Shown here in pieces: positions 35,288 to 45,972 of a DNA stretch of 64,000 bases. How positions within the stretch are numbered: position 1 is the stretch's first letter; every line of letters starts with the position of its first letter. Source of the stretch: Tolypeutes matacus (Eukaryota > Chordata > Mammalia > Cingulata > Chlamyphoridae); assembly GCA_026826555.1 (NCBI GenBank), contig JAKSZT010054335.1:3171762-3235761 (forward strand), read 5' to 3'. The translations under genes were made by a program, and so were the position numbers. The notes beneath the pieces were generated by a model. It had not been told where the DNA came from. It did no database searches and saw only the letters and a list, made by a program, of their open reading frames with translations.

Positions 35288-36980
35288 CTACACTGCAGCT
35301 CTCCCCTCCCCCCTGGGCCCACTCCTGCTTTCACAGGTGTGGACCCCAGGGCTCTTCCTGGGAACTGTCCTGATGGCCGCATCCCTCAGCCGGCTTCCCA
35401 GGGAGCCCCCGTGGAGCTACCTGCTCTGGCCGACCCCTGGCCACCCACTCCCTAAGGACGAGCAGCCCGCAGAGCCCACGGGTGCCAGGACCCAGACCCC
35501 TGCCCAGGAGACCCAAGGCGGCTTCCACGCCTGCGGGGCCTCTGCCCGGAGCTTCTCCAGGGGGCTGGCTGGGGTGAGGGTGAGAGGCTGGAGCAGGGCG
35601 GCAAGGCCCTCAGACAGCAGGGGCTGGGGAGAGACGAGCCCGCTCCTCAGGCGTGCAACTCTGAGGCCAAGGATCCTGCATTTGCGCCTGGCCTCCCAGG
35701 TTGCGACGAAGGCATATTTGGTCAAGTCAGGGGGCCAGGAGAGGTTGTGACTTAGTTTGCTCTTTGGCTTGATTTTTAGCAAATACGGATAAGGCTGCGT
35801 GCCTCCATTTGTCCTCTCGCTGCCGGCCCCACAAATGTTCGGGGTGGGCCTGCACTCCACGCAGCCCATCCATCCTCTCCCACGTTCACTGGACAAACAT
35901 TGAAGCAGCAGCTTCCCCAGCCCCTGTGGGCTCTGCCCCCGGGCCTGCCCCGAGCTCCCCTGGGGCTCAGCCGAGCTGCCTTCCTGCCCCCACTCGGCCC
36001 GGGACACCGTGACCCACTGCCAGTCCACTTCTGAGGCTGACAGACTTTCCACCCTAGCCGTTAGGAGGCTGGGGGAAGACACCCTCGCTGCCAGCTCCTT
36101 TCAGGGACGGCAGAGACAGCCCCCTGGCCCGAGGCCAGGCCCCTTCCCCGGCCAGCCAGCGGCCAGCACCCGCCCCCAGCCTTGTCACTCCAACTGCGGG
36201 CATCGTGAAGGGTGAGCCCGGCAGCAGGGCCCCTCCGCAGCCTGCCGAGGTTCCCACGGAGACCACGGGGCAGCTCGGCTTCCTTCTGCCTCTTCCTTCC
36301 CCGGCGTGCTGATCCCAAGGGCACCACCACTCACGCTGCAACGACGGAGAGGAGCTGCCCCCCAGGCCTGCGGCTGCGTGGCTGTGTCCAGCCTCGCCCA
36401 GCTGGGTGATGGAGAACCAGGGAGAACACAGCCCGGCTCTCCCGACACCCCGCACGGCACCCGGCAGGCACTGTTTAAAATCCTGCCCCGCTACCAGCCA
36501 GCGGCTGAGTGTGGGCAAGGCACAGGACTGCACGATGCCTCAGTTTCCCCATCTTTAAAACGGCTTGATGATGAGGATTAAGACAGCATCGGGTAAGTCG
36601 CTACCGCACGGGGCGTGAAGCTAACAGGTCCCCCGGGCCACAGAGGCCAGTGGAGTGGCCTGTTGCCCTGCTCCACCTAGCCCCCCAGGGCGTCCTACTC
36701 CAGACCTTGCTGGAGAGGCTTTTGTCCTCTTCTGACGGTCCCACTCCCATACCACCCAGCTGTGAGCAGAGACCTGACCGTGCACATCTGGGTGTGTCAG
36801 AGGGTCTCCCCAAGAGGAAGGAGGCTGGGGAGGGGCTCCCTGAAGCTGGTTCCCCCACCCACAGGGCTGGCTTCACGAGGCCGGGGCCCTGGCGGGGGCT
36901 GCCGGCCTGAGCCCCTCTCTCTGGCCACTCCTGCCCAGAGAGGTGCCACCTGTCCCCTCGCTGCCCTAGGGGGCGCTCAC
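35288..36980 (-). other. CLEC3B: CLEC3B intron 2 (visible part)
   Basis: The donor is GTGAGC reading leftward from 36980. The acceptor is not visible and is presumed inside the gap. It contains a MIR-like piece (about 36490-36590, antisense: cctcagtttccccatcttta). Long frames here on both strands are GC-rich noise without conservation. Confidence 0.7.
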
Positions 36981-37079
36981 CTGTCTGCAGGGCCTGCTGC
37001 TCCTTCAGCACGGCCACCTCCTGCGCCAGGCCGTCCAGCTGGCTCTTGAGCTCCTCAAACATCTTCGGGCTCACCACAT
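36981..37079 (-). CDS. CLEC3B: CLEC3B (tetranectin) coding exon 2: trimerising coiled coil
   Basis: Tetranectin is a secreted homotrimeric C-type lectin that binds the kringle 4 region of plasminogen. This 99-bp exon completes the codon left open by exon 1 (G+AT = Asp) and encodes DVVSPKMFEELKSQLDGL, then AQEVAVLKEQQALQT. It leaves one base of the Val codon that opens exon 3. The hydrophobic heptad pattern (M, L, L, L, V, V, L) is the alpha-helical coiled coil that builds the trimer. The sequence is nearly the same as human tetranectin. Acceptor cctag/ATG at 37080-37081 and donor ACAG/GTGAGC at 36981/36980, with phases that fit exon 1. The Met at 37077 in the open frame is internal, not a start. 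Confidence 0.96.
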
Positions 37080-38859
37080 CTAGGACGAAGTGGGGGGACG
37101 GGGACAGTCAGGACACAGGAGTAAGGCAGGGGGTGGGGGGCGGGCACGGAGCAGCAGGACCATGCGGCCCCGGGAAACGTCCCCTCTGCCTTGAGGTCTT
37201 GGTCTGCCCTCGCTGTGCCTGTGGTGGGCGTCTCGTCAGGGCTCGCGGTTTCCCTCTGCCAGGGGCCTCCTTCACTGGCTCCAGCTGCAGTGGGACCTGA
37301 ACCTCCTTGGCTGAGGCCGGGACTAGCAGGGGCTGGGTGGGAGGCGCAGGCAGAAGCAGTGAGAGCACAGGAAGCAGGGCCAGGGGCCCCTGGGTCCCCC
37401 AGGTCCACCTTCCCCGGGCTGGAGAAGCTGGGGCCGGGGCAGAGCAGGGGGGCCCAGGCGTGGCTGAGCGGGAGCCAGCAGCTCAAACTGTCCGAACTCC
37501 GTTTCTCACAGCCCCTGCCCTTGCAGCGCGGAGCATGGGAGCCAGAGGGGACTTGGCTCCCCATCTCGTGGAGCATGCCCTGCTGGTGGGCCTGGGCCGA
37601 ACTTTCCATCTACCCTCTCGTCCGGCTCAGCGGCCGCCGTGTGGCACAGGTGAGGCTGAAGCCAGGCTCGGCCGTCGGGGCGGTCGCTGGCAGGGCTGGC
37701 CTGGAGCCCGGGCCCACGCGCTCCGAAGCCTGCTCGCGCCCTCCCTGGTGAGAGCTCACGCAGATGCCTCCCCGAGCCAGCCACTGAGCAGAGGCCCTTG
37801 CGCGCCAGGCAGGGGCAGGCGGGGAAACACTTCTGCGTGGGAATGTCGAGAGCTGTGTGGGTGCACACCGGGGGCTCCAGGAAAGGCTGACTCAGCTAGG
37901 GGACAGGGTGGGGAGACGCTTCCGTGGCCCGCGTGGCTGTGCCCATGAAAAAACCCACATTCGTGAGGGACAAGATCAAGCCTTTATCCACCCAGGAGAT
38001 GACTTTGCAAGGGAACTGCAGGAAACAAATGGGGCACAAAACAGTAATGAGACAGAAATTAGTGATGTAGCTTATCAAGTATGACAAAAACAACACCCAG
38101 ATGAGCAAGGCTTGGGCTGGCAAACTAGCCCTGCAGGGCTCGGTGTGCCTGGGGCTCTGCCTCGGCAGGACCACGGCATCGCCATGCAGCCACATGCCCC
38201 AGCACAGGGCGCCAGGCGAGGGTGTGCAAGTTGGGCACTGCACAAGGGCACCCCGCTGAGGGGCAAGCAGGGGCTCACGTGCAGCCCATGCTTTCTCCCC
38301 AGGTCTCTCTATGACCTGTCAACTCAGAGGTGGTACCTTTTGTCATTTGTGCCAAGGGGTCCCCCAGGGACTGGCCAGGGAGTAAGATACTAACAGCCGT
38401 TGTGCTCCACCTATGGAAGTGGGGGAGGCCCCAGAGGGGGGCATCTCTACAGCCCTGGGCTAGGAGTCAAGAGGCCCTCATGCCACCCTCTCTGTCCCTG
38501 AGCCTCGGATTCCAGAAACGTGTTATTGGATGGATACCCTCCAGGTCCCTCCAGGTCCCCATTCTAAGGGCTCATGTCCCCCCATGTAGCCATCCTGCCA
38601 GGGCCGGCCACATGGACCCTGGAGCGCCCCCACCCCCATCCTCCCTGCATGCCTCGCTTCAGAAGCGCCCTGGGCTTTGCCCTGCTCACCCCACCCTGGG
38701 GTTCCCTTCACCAGACCCACCAACTTGTTCCCTATCTCCCAGCTCAGGCACCCAGGGTTCTCCTTGGGCATGGCCACCCCCCACTTTTGTACATCTAGAT
38801 TATTCCTATGATTTTTGATCACTGGAGACTTGTGGGAAAGGCAGAAGCTGGGGTTCGCC

Positions 38860-38945
38860 CCCGAGCCGGCAGTTCCAGGGGTGGGGCCCAGGCACCTGCA
38901 TTTGAGCCTATCCCCAGGTGATGCTGAGTAAGAAGCATCACGGTG
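38860..38945 (+). mobile_element. MER5A-like fragment
   Basis: ccaggggtggggcccaggca, cctgcatttgagcctatccc and caggtgatgctgagtaagaa follow the MER5A 3' half. Confidence 0.5.
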
Positions 38946-39259
38946 GACTATTGGCATCTTAAGAACAGGGTTGGTGTTTCATGCCAATGTTCAGCATATA
39001 ATCCTGGCCCCTCCATGGTGAAAGAACTCTGAGTGTTTGTTGGTTGGTGAGCATACGGGGAAGAAAGAAAAATCCAGCCGAGTCAGAACACCCGAGAGGG
39101 TTTCCGCCAGGGGCAGGGGCTGGGCAGGAGGCCCTTGGCTGTCCTGCCGCCTCTGGAGTCTCCATGGAGACCACGTAGGGCCGACTGTCAAGTGTAAGAG
39201 CTGGAGAGCCCATGGCACCATCTGCTCTGACCTTTATTTTTTAACATGATTAAAAACAT

Positions 39260-39660
39260 CTTTAATAAACTTGAGAAATGCAGTTATTTTCCACAGTCAT
39301 AAATTCTATTCTTTGTCTTTGGAACTGTCTCCTTTTGGTGGCCAATTTGGCTAAAGCTTGTGAACACAATCTTGTAGTATTGTCTTCTCCTTTTAATGAA
39401 CATTTTGTAGAAGGTTGTATATCATTTAAAAAAATCCAGATCGCTCCAAAAGTTAAAGTCCCCCTCCCAATCGATACTGTCCCCAAGCCCCCAGTTTTTC
39501 TTCCCAGAGGCAATCACAGTTACCAACTTCCTGTGCACCCTTCCAGAAAAATTCTATGCATATACAAGTAAATATGTATTTTTGTATAAATTCCTTTTTC
39601 AAGACGAATGTCAGCATAGCATCCATTCCATTTTGAACTTTTCTTGTTTGCTTCGTAAGC
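39260..39660 (+). mobile_element. Ancient L1M fragment
   Basis: gaggcaatcacagttaccaa, acccttccagaaaaattcta and tgcatatacaagtaaatatg are phrases of the long 3'UTR of old L1M elements. The 5' part is less certain. Confidence 0.5.
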
Positions 39661-40134
39661 TGAATCTTGGAGATGAGTTTGTATCTGCATGCAGCTCAGC
39701 CTCGACCTCTGTCACGGCCTTGGGGGCGTCATCGTCCTGTGCCTTTATGTACCTCAGCAGTCCCCGGCCAACGGCCATTGCCCTGTTTTTACAGAGGAGG
39801 CCCAGGGCGGCTCCCCCTTCCCCTTCCGTGCTCTCTGGGTCCTGCAGCTGTTTCTCCGCATCGATCCCCACCCTCAGCCTCCCGCCCGCTGGCCCGAGCA
39901 GCGCCCATCGCCATGGCGTCTCGCTCGTGTTGTTTCAACACAGCCGGGTGACCTCACCGCAGGCGGGGCAGCTCACGCCAGCGGCCAAGGCAACCCCAGG
40001 ACACCCCAAACCCCAGAGGCGACAGGAGGGCAGAGCTGCTTCCAGCTTACGTGTTTCGTTTCAACATTTGTATCTTCTCGAGGCTCTTGCACACATGGAA
40101 TTCAGACTTCACTTGTTCCATTATTTTTTTTCTG

Positions 40135-40325
40135 TGCATGAAGCAGCTCCCATGTGCCAGGAACTGTGCCAGGCACTTTTACATATTTTATATCATTTAA
40201 TCCTCACGACAAGCTTTTGCGCAAATATCATTATCCCCGTTTTACAATTGAGAGAAGCAGGGTGCCGAGATTACAAAGCACAGCTCGCCCAGCCCTTGCT
40301 GGAGAAAACCAGCACCTCCAGACCA
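40135..40325 (+). mobile_element. MIR element
   Basis: The best-preserved MIR in the window: catgtgccaggaactgtgcc, aggcacttttacatatttta, tcatttaatcctcacgacaa, ttatccccgttttacaattg in consensus order. Confidence 0.85.
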
Positions 40326-40599
40326 CTGAGCCAAGGGTTCGGCTTCTGTACAGTGTCGGGATGGGGGCAGAGGTCGATTTAGATGCTCTGGAAGGTTCCT
40401 CACGGTTCCCCAGGCAGTTCTCTTTAAAGATCCCTGGACTCCACTGTGACTCCTCAGCGAAAGGGAGGGCACGTGAGGACGAGGCAGGGGTGACGTGCCC
40501 CTGGAAGAGGGGAGGGGCCCTGTCTCCCTCCTTACTTATGTTTTAATGTGGAATTTATCTTTTTAATCTGTTAACCAAGAAATGTCCAAAGTTTTGCTG

Positions 40600-40905
40600 T
40601 CAGTAGAACTTTTCTTTTTAATTATAGTAACATATATGACACAAAATGTCTCCTGTCTTAGCATCTTTACGTGTGCACGTCGGTGGTAGCTATGCCCTCA
40701 CCTTGTGAGCCCATCACCACCATCCATTACCAAGACTTTCTCATCACCCCAAAAAGAAACTGTGCCCGTGCAGCAGTACTCCCCTGCCCCCTCCCCTGGC
40801 CCCCAGTAACCTGCCATCTGCTCTCTGCCTCGGTGGATCTTATTCCAGATAGCTCACCTAAGTGGACTCACTGTTTCTTGGTATCTGGTTTTCCCACCGG
40901 CACAG
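40600..40905 (+). mobile_element. Ancient L1M 3'UTR fragment beside CLEC3B exon 1
   Basis: atcaccaccatccattacca, agactttctcatcaccccaa, aaagaaactgtgcccgtgca and ccagtaacctgccatctgct match a conserved block of old L1 3'UTRs. It ends about 20 bp from the CLEC3B exon 1 donor, so the start of intron 1 is largely transposon-derived. Confidence 0.7.
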
Positions 40906-40924
40906 TGTCTCAAGTGTCCCTTAC

Positions 40925-41033
40925 CTTTCTTGGCATTGGCAGTCTTCTTGACCTTGGGGGCTGGGGTCTCGACGCTGACCTGGGTCAGGAGGGAGAAGAG
41001 GCAGACGAGCAGGCAGGTCCCCCAGAGCTCCAT
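40925..41033 (-). CDS. CLEC3B: CLEC3B (tetranectin) coding exon 1: signal peptide and basic N-terminus
   Basis: 109 coding bases from ATG (41033-41031) to donor AAAG/GTAAGG at 40925/40924. They encode a classic signal peptide, MELWGTCLLVCLFSLLTQVS, nearly identical to human tetranectin. The Lys-rich N-terminal segment follows (VETPAPKVKKTANAKK), which in human binds heparin and carries an O-glycan. The exon ends on the first base of a codon that exon 2 completes, so 36 residues plus one base match the human exon exactly. Exons 1 and 2 together give residues 1-69 of the roughly 202-residue protein. No upstream in-frame ATG competes. The 5' leader holds a small perfect hairpin at 41046-41063. 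The transcription start is not determined. Confidence 0.96.
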
Positions 41034-41045
41034 GCTGCTGCACGG

Positions 41046-41063
41046 CCGTGGCTGTGGCCACGG
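41046..41063 (-). other. CLEC3B: 7-bp stem hairpin in CLEC3B 5' leader
   Basis: CCGTGGC-TGTG-GCCACGG is a perfect GC-rich stem-loop about 12 bases upstream of the CLEC3B start codon. If transcribed it could affect initiation. This is structure seen only in sequence. Confidence 0.5.
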
Positions 41064-41632
41064 GGCTCGGGCTGCGTCTTAAGGCTTGCGGCCACGAAGG
41101 CCTCTATCCAGGAAACCCTCCCAGACTTGGCTGCCGGCGTGCCAAGAAAAACACGAAAGCCGGAGGGGGAAGGCCTGGGAAGGCCCACCCCGAGTCCCCA
41201 CCCAGCAGCACTGTTCTCTGGGATTCTGAGGCTGAGTTGTCAGAGCTGACGGGCTGAGCGGGTACCACGGGCGCGGTGCCCTCCTCAGGGGTCAGCTCGT
41301 GGAGGCCTCCCACCAGCGCTGAAGGGGGTGCTGCCGCTCCCCGCTTCGCGGGCTCTGCAGTGGAAGGGCTGCCCACGCCACCCAGCGGGGAAGGTCATCC
41401 CCGGCCGGCGGCTCCAGGGCAGCGGCGCTGGAGCGACCTGGGACAACGGCCTGGCGTTTTAGAACGTTTCTCACAACCACTTTCTGGTTCTCTTTATGTA
41501 CTTGATGCCTCTTTGGTTAAGAGATATGAGGATGTCCTTCTCTTTCTCAGCCAATCTTGTCCTGGGACCATGAGGTGGGCAAGCAAAGGAGGTGACCACG
41601 GTGGGGGAGGGGGCCCATGGTGCCCCAGAGCA

Positions 41633-41950
41633 GGTATCAGAGCCCAGGGGAGGAGGGTGACACACAGGGGCAGCCTGGGAGGGTGTCAGAGACAGGGGAG
41701 GAGGGTGACCCCCAGGGGGGCAGCCTGGGGGGTGTCAGAGCCCAGGGGGAGAGTGATGCCCAGGGGGGAAGCCTGGGAGGGTGTCAGAGCCCAGGGGGAG
41801 AGTGACCCCCAGGGGGGTGTCAGAGCCCAGGGGAGGAGGGTGACCCCCAGGGGAGCGTCAGAGCCCAGGGGAGGAGGGTGACCCCCAGGGGGAGGGTCTG
41901 GGGGGTGTCAGAGCCCAGGGGGAGGGTGACCCCCAGGAGGGTGGCCTGGA
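41633..41950. repeat. G-rich minisatellite upstream of CLEC3B
   Basis: Degenerate tandem units built from TCAGAGCCCAGGGGGAG, GGTGACCCCCAGGGG and GCAGCCTGGGAGGGTG, in full (about 50 bp) and shortened (about 32-37 bp) forms. About seven units span 0.3 kb. It lies about 0.6-0.9 kb upstream of the CLEC3B start. Frames crossing it on either strand encode only the repeat. Confidence 0.88.
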
Positions 41951-42589
41951 GCTGGGCATAGGCGGCATCCAGGGGGTGGGAAGGCTCTGCATGGGGTGCT
42001 GGAGTCCAGGGGGGTGGAGGTGGGATCCACATAGGGGAGAGGGTGGCCTCATAGATGGGAGCTAGAGATGGTTGCATTCAGGGGCACTGACCAAATATCT
42101 CATTGTTGGAGAAGGGCGCTACAAATACGGGGAGCGAGGAAACGGCAGAGAATCCCGTGGTGCTGGATTAAAATTGGAGTCACCGCCGTGCACTGTGGAC
42201 CTCAACATAGAAATACACATGTTCAGATGGGAACACATCTATCCCCCGGCTCTGCCGCTGGGAGGGCCTGGGCCTCGGACGCTCCTGGAACCCAGGCCCT
42301 GGCTTCTGCACACGGCTCTCTATTAAAGCAGCCAGAGCACCTTGCAGGAATGCTGGCTCCAGGACTGGAGCAGGGAAGTGGGAAATGATCCTGGACAAGT
42401 CATTTGCCAGAAAGCAAGGAGGTACTCAAAGAAGGATGGGGACAAGTCAGCAGGACACCAGCGTGGCGGTGGCCAAATCAGGGGCAATTCGAGCACCAAA
42501 ATGGTGATGCTCGCAGAATAAAATAGGAGGCCACGAATACAAACAGACCTACGTAAATAAGTGAACACACTGGCAGTCTGCTGGGGAAG

Positions 42590-43195
42590 TTACAGTGTCT
42601 CGAAGTACCTCCCACAGAATATTTATTAGTGACAATGAAACAAGAGCAGCTTCCTGTGGAGAAGCCTGGTGGACGCACCTCGATCGAGTGACCAAGGTGA
42701 CACATCGAGGTCGTGCACCTCCTGTTGGGACGCAAACAACGTGGCATTGTTTCTGGGAGATTCCTCCCAAAGATGAACAACCCTCGCTAGTCAAGAGGAC
42801 ACATGGGAGATACCCAAACTCAGGGGTTTTCTGAAAAACAAGTGGCCACCCAGTAACCTTCAGAAGGGTAAGGTCACGACTGAGGAGCTAGTACGGACTG
42901 AAGGAGCTTGAAGAGCCAGAACAAGGCAAAGCGTGACACTGGACGGGATCCTTTGCTCTAGAGCACATTACTGGGACAACTGGAGAAAGCTGACGGGCGC
43001 CTGAGGAGCAAACGGTGGTGATGTGTCCCTGTCCGCATCATTATGTGGATGGCAGGAAAATGTCCTTGTCTGCAGGAAACACACAAGTACTAGGGGGCGA
43101 TGGGCATTGGGCAGGCAACTCACAAAGGGCTCTCTGTACTGTAGTCGCAACTTTGCTGTAAGCTCGAGATTGTCCAGAAAGAAAATACGGCACCA
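42590..43195 (+). mobile_element. Ancient L1M 3'UTR fragment
   Basis: tattagtgacaatgaaacaa, actgggacaactggagaaag, gcaactttgctgtaagctcg and attgtccagaaagaaaatac follow the 3'UTR of old L1M elements. Homology may extend leftward to about 42.1 kb with less certainty. Confidence 0.6.
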
Positions 43196-43904
43196 TGTAA
43201 CTCAGGCTCTCCCCTGCCTTCCAGGGCCCCGCCTCTCCCCGTCTGACTTAGGGAGGACCTGGCTTGGCTGGTCCCGCCAGGGGCGGGAGCCTGGGCCGGG
43301 GAGCCCGGGGCCTCCTTTAATACCACAGGGCTCTGGGTCCTGTCGTCTCAGGTGGGAGCGGGTTTTACATCCTCAGCTGGGCCCTCAGTGAGGTAGTTTG
43401 GGCCTGAAGATGGCACAGCTTGCTTCTGGGAAGTCTGGGTGGGCAGCAGATGGCGAGAGGAAAGTGCCAGCCATTTGTTGTTTCCAGCTCCTCTGCTTCT
43501 CTGGTTTCTTGCCTTGGCCCAGTGGTGGAGAGGGAAGGAGGATGCTTTCCAAGTACGAGGTGGCTAGAGGCCCCGATTCTCCCAGGAGGGGCCTGACTGC
43601 TGAACCCTGCCCAGGACAGACGGGGAGAGGCCCCGGGAAAGCTCCGCTGTGGAGTCCACATGACCTCAGAAAACTGGGCCCGCTGGGTGGGCCGCTCTGG
43701 GGCGGGAGCCAGAGGAGCCAGGCCTGGGGGTCAAGACAGTCCCAAGCACCGGGGTGGGGGGAACACACCTGGGCTAGTGAGAGCCCAGTCGGGCTGGGCC
43801 TGTGCTGGGCCCTGGCACTTGCCATGATGGCCCCCTGCCGCTGGCGGGGACATGACGGGGGCCACAGGCCACCCCAGAGCCTGTGGGGCAGGGGGTGGAG
43901 GGCG

Positions 43905-44030
43905 GTGGCCAAGCCAGGGAAGGAGCCCAGAGCAAGGCTGTGCTCCAGGCAGAGGGCACGGCGTGGCAAAGGCCCGCAGTCAGGGAGAGAGACGCGTTGT
44001 GGGGGTGGAGGCGAGGCGGGGCCAGACCAC
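43905..44030 (-). mobile_element. L2 fragment (antisense)
   Basis: Antisense L2 phrases: gtgctccaggcagagggcac and gcgtggcaaaggcccgcagt. Diverged and GC-rich. It contributes to the long spurious + strand frame here. Confidence 0.45.
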
Positions 44031-44603
44031 CGGGAGCCTTCGCAGACGCCAGAAGACCGACCAGGCCCCGGAGGCCGCGCGGGGCTGCTGAAGGCTGTGC
44101 TCAGACCCGCACTCGGGCTGCTGGGCCGGGACGGTCTGGGGGCCGAGAGGTGGCAGGGAGAGGTGTGCAGCTGCCCCGCACTGCCCCCGTCCTCTCAGGG
44201 GGCAGCATCTTCTCTTCTTACCCCGCAGTGTGCGCCGGCACCCGGGAGAGGGATCCTCGGGTATAGACCTGTAGGAGGGTCTACACGGCCCCAGGCGTAC
44301 ACCGACGCCCGAGAGGAGACAAGTTCATCACACAGTTTTACACTTACACCCATCACTAGCACCTATGGCACCGCCAGGATGCTTTTTTAAGAAACAATGT
44401 GCTTGTAAAAGCACACTGCCCTGCATCATGTTTGTGTGTTAAAAGTGCTACTTCATTAAATAGAAACATTTAAGATATATCACAATTTTTATAACCCTGC
44501 TTGGGCATCTCACCGTTTAAGTGTTCCATTGAGCCTCAAAAAAATCAAGTGGCCCAGTCATTGTCTCGACCTCTGTGAGTGAGACTTTAAAAGCAGGTTG
44601 GCA

Positions 44604-45972
44604 CTGGCAACACAACTGGAAAAAGACCTTGAATAAAAGGGGGAAAAGGTAAAGACAAGTGAGTTCAAGTGGCTAAGAGACTTCAAAGAGAGTCGGGAGG
44701 TCATCCCAGAGCTAACTCTTACGCACACCTCAGTAGGAGCTCATAGAACATCAAAGTGCCTATCACCCCACTCAGTGGGGTTCCTGAGAGCTCCGGAGAC
44801 ACCCTGGTCCTATATAAGGGGGGACAGCCCCAGAGACTGATGCCTTATCAGTGGGCTCTACTTTGGAATCTGTGCTCCTGAGAGTGACAGAATTGGACTC
44901 AAATAAGTCCTCCCTGCACATGGTTCACCAGTCCCTTCTATTCAAACCTATGTGATGCAGAAGTTTTTAGGTATACTTCCAGAGACTGGAGCCTCCCGCC
45001 TACCTATGTGCCAGGTGTGCGTGGAATCTCGGTGGAGCTGCAACTCCTACCCTACAGCTCAATGGACTCATCCAAGTCACCTGGCGAGGAGACAACGATG
45101 GGCAACGGCCAGCCCAGGGAATGGAGAGGACCTGCATCTGCAGGCAGGATAATCCCATCCACCATATCCATGGGATATAAGCCCTCTCTCACTTGGAGTT
45201 GGAGTGGACATCACCATCCCAGTCGCCTCTGGATTGGGGGAAGAACTATGGACTAGAGTGGACTTGATGGTATTCTGTTGTACACATATGGTGATTCTAG
45301 CAATGCAAGAAATTATAACAATGAGGTGGAGCCAGTGGCCACTTGACACTTTTGGGGCAGGGAGGGGACGAGTAGTTGAAATACAGGGGCTTCTTTGGGA
45401 TTTGGAGGTTGTCCTGAGTACTGTTGTGGCAACGGATGTAGGCCATTTTAAATCAGCACACACCACTCAGAACTGTGTGGGAGAGAGTGTGGTCTACAGT
45501 GTGAACTGTGGTCTATGGTTGGTGGCAAGGCTCCAGGATGTGTAAGTCCATTGAGGGTGGTGGGCCACACTGTGGGAGATGTTTGTGTGGGACGCGGCGG
45601 GAGGTGTGGGGGGTGGGCAACATGGGAATCCCAGGGGGTTCTGTGTAGTATTTTCGGTAATCTAAGCACCTCTTAAAATATATTTATATATATATATAAA
45701 TAAAAAATTAAAAAAAAAAGTGGAAACAGAGAGATGGAGAGGTGAGGACTTTTCTTGTTTATTGTTTGTCATTTTTTGTTTACTATTATTGTTGAAATGA
45801 AAATACTCTAATAATGATTGAAATGATGAATGCACAACTGAGATTATACCAAATACTATTATTGTACACATTGAATGAATTGTATGCTTTGTTAATATGT
45901 ACCAATAAAATAGATTTGTTTAAAAAAACAAAACAAAACAAACAAAACAAAACAAAAAACAAACAAACAAAA
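44604..45972 (+). mobile_element. 1.37-kb L1-type retroposed insertion with target duplications
   Basis: Flanked by perfect 15-bp duplications AAAAGCAGGTTGGCA (44589-44603 and 45973-45987), with an insertion point of TTT/AAAA type as cut by L1 endonuclease. The 3' end has AATAAA (about 45904-45909) and a long A-rich tail. The last 200 bp (aatgattgaaatgatgaatg, ggttgtacacattgaatgaa-like wording) is L1 3'UTR. The upstream 1.1 kb has no long open frame and is either more of a long armadillo L1 3'UTR or an unidentified transcript. Confidence 0.85.

Larger units (their letters stand above)
37080..40924 (-). other. CLEC3B: CLEC3B intron 1
   Basis: A 3.8-kb GT-AG intron (donor GTAAGG, acceptor cctag). 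It contains a MER5A-like piece (38860-38945), old L1M fragments (39260-39660 and 40600-40905) and a MIR (40135-40325). The 37.1-38.8 kb part is GC-rich and shows no recognisable exon. Confidence 0.8.

Noticed and set aside
35288..35300. Possible CLEC3B exon 3 acceptor (ctgcag/TGT on the - strand) at the gap edge
   Set aside because: The next two bases give a stop rather than the expected Cys codon, and the upstream sequence is purine-rich with no pyrimidine tract. The real acceptor is more likely inside the gap.
34474..35455. Frames of 230-300 codons spanning the N block
   Set aside because: They are open only because N codons contain no stops. The visible parts translate a C-rich low-complexity tract.
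36985..37077. Start of CLEC3B at the Met codon at 37077
   Set aside because: This Met arises at the exon boundary (ATG of the split Asp-Val codons read out of frame context). The signal-peptide exon at 41033 provides the true start.
43398..44390. A 330-codon open frame on the + strand
   Set aside because: It is long only because the DNA is GC-rich. A competing 194-codon frame runs antisense, the translation is low-complexity Gly/Pro/Arg/Trp, part overlaps an antisense L2 fragment, and it resembles no protein I know.
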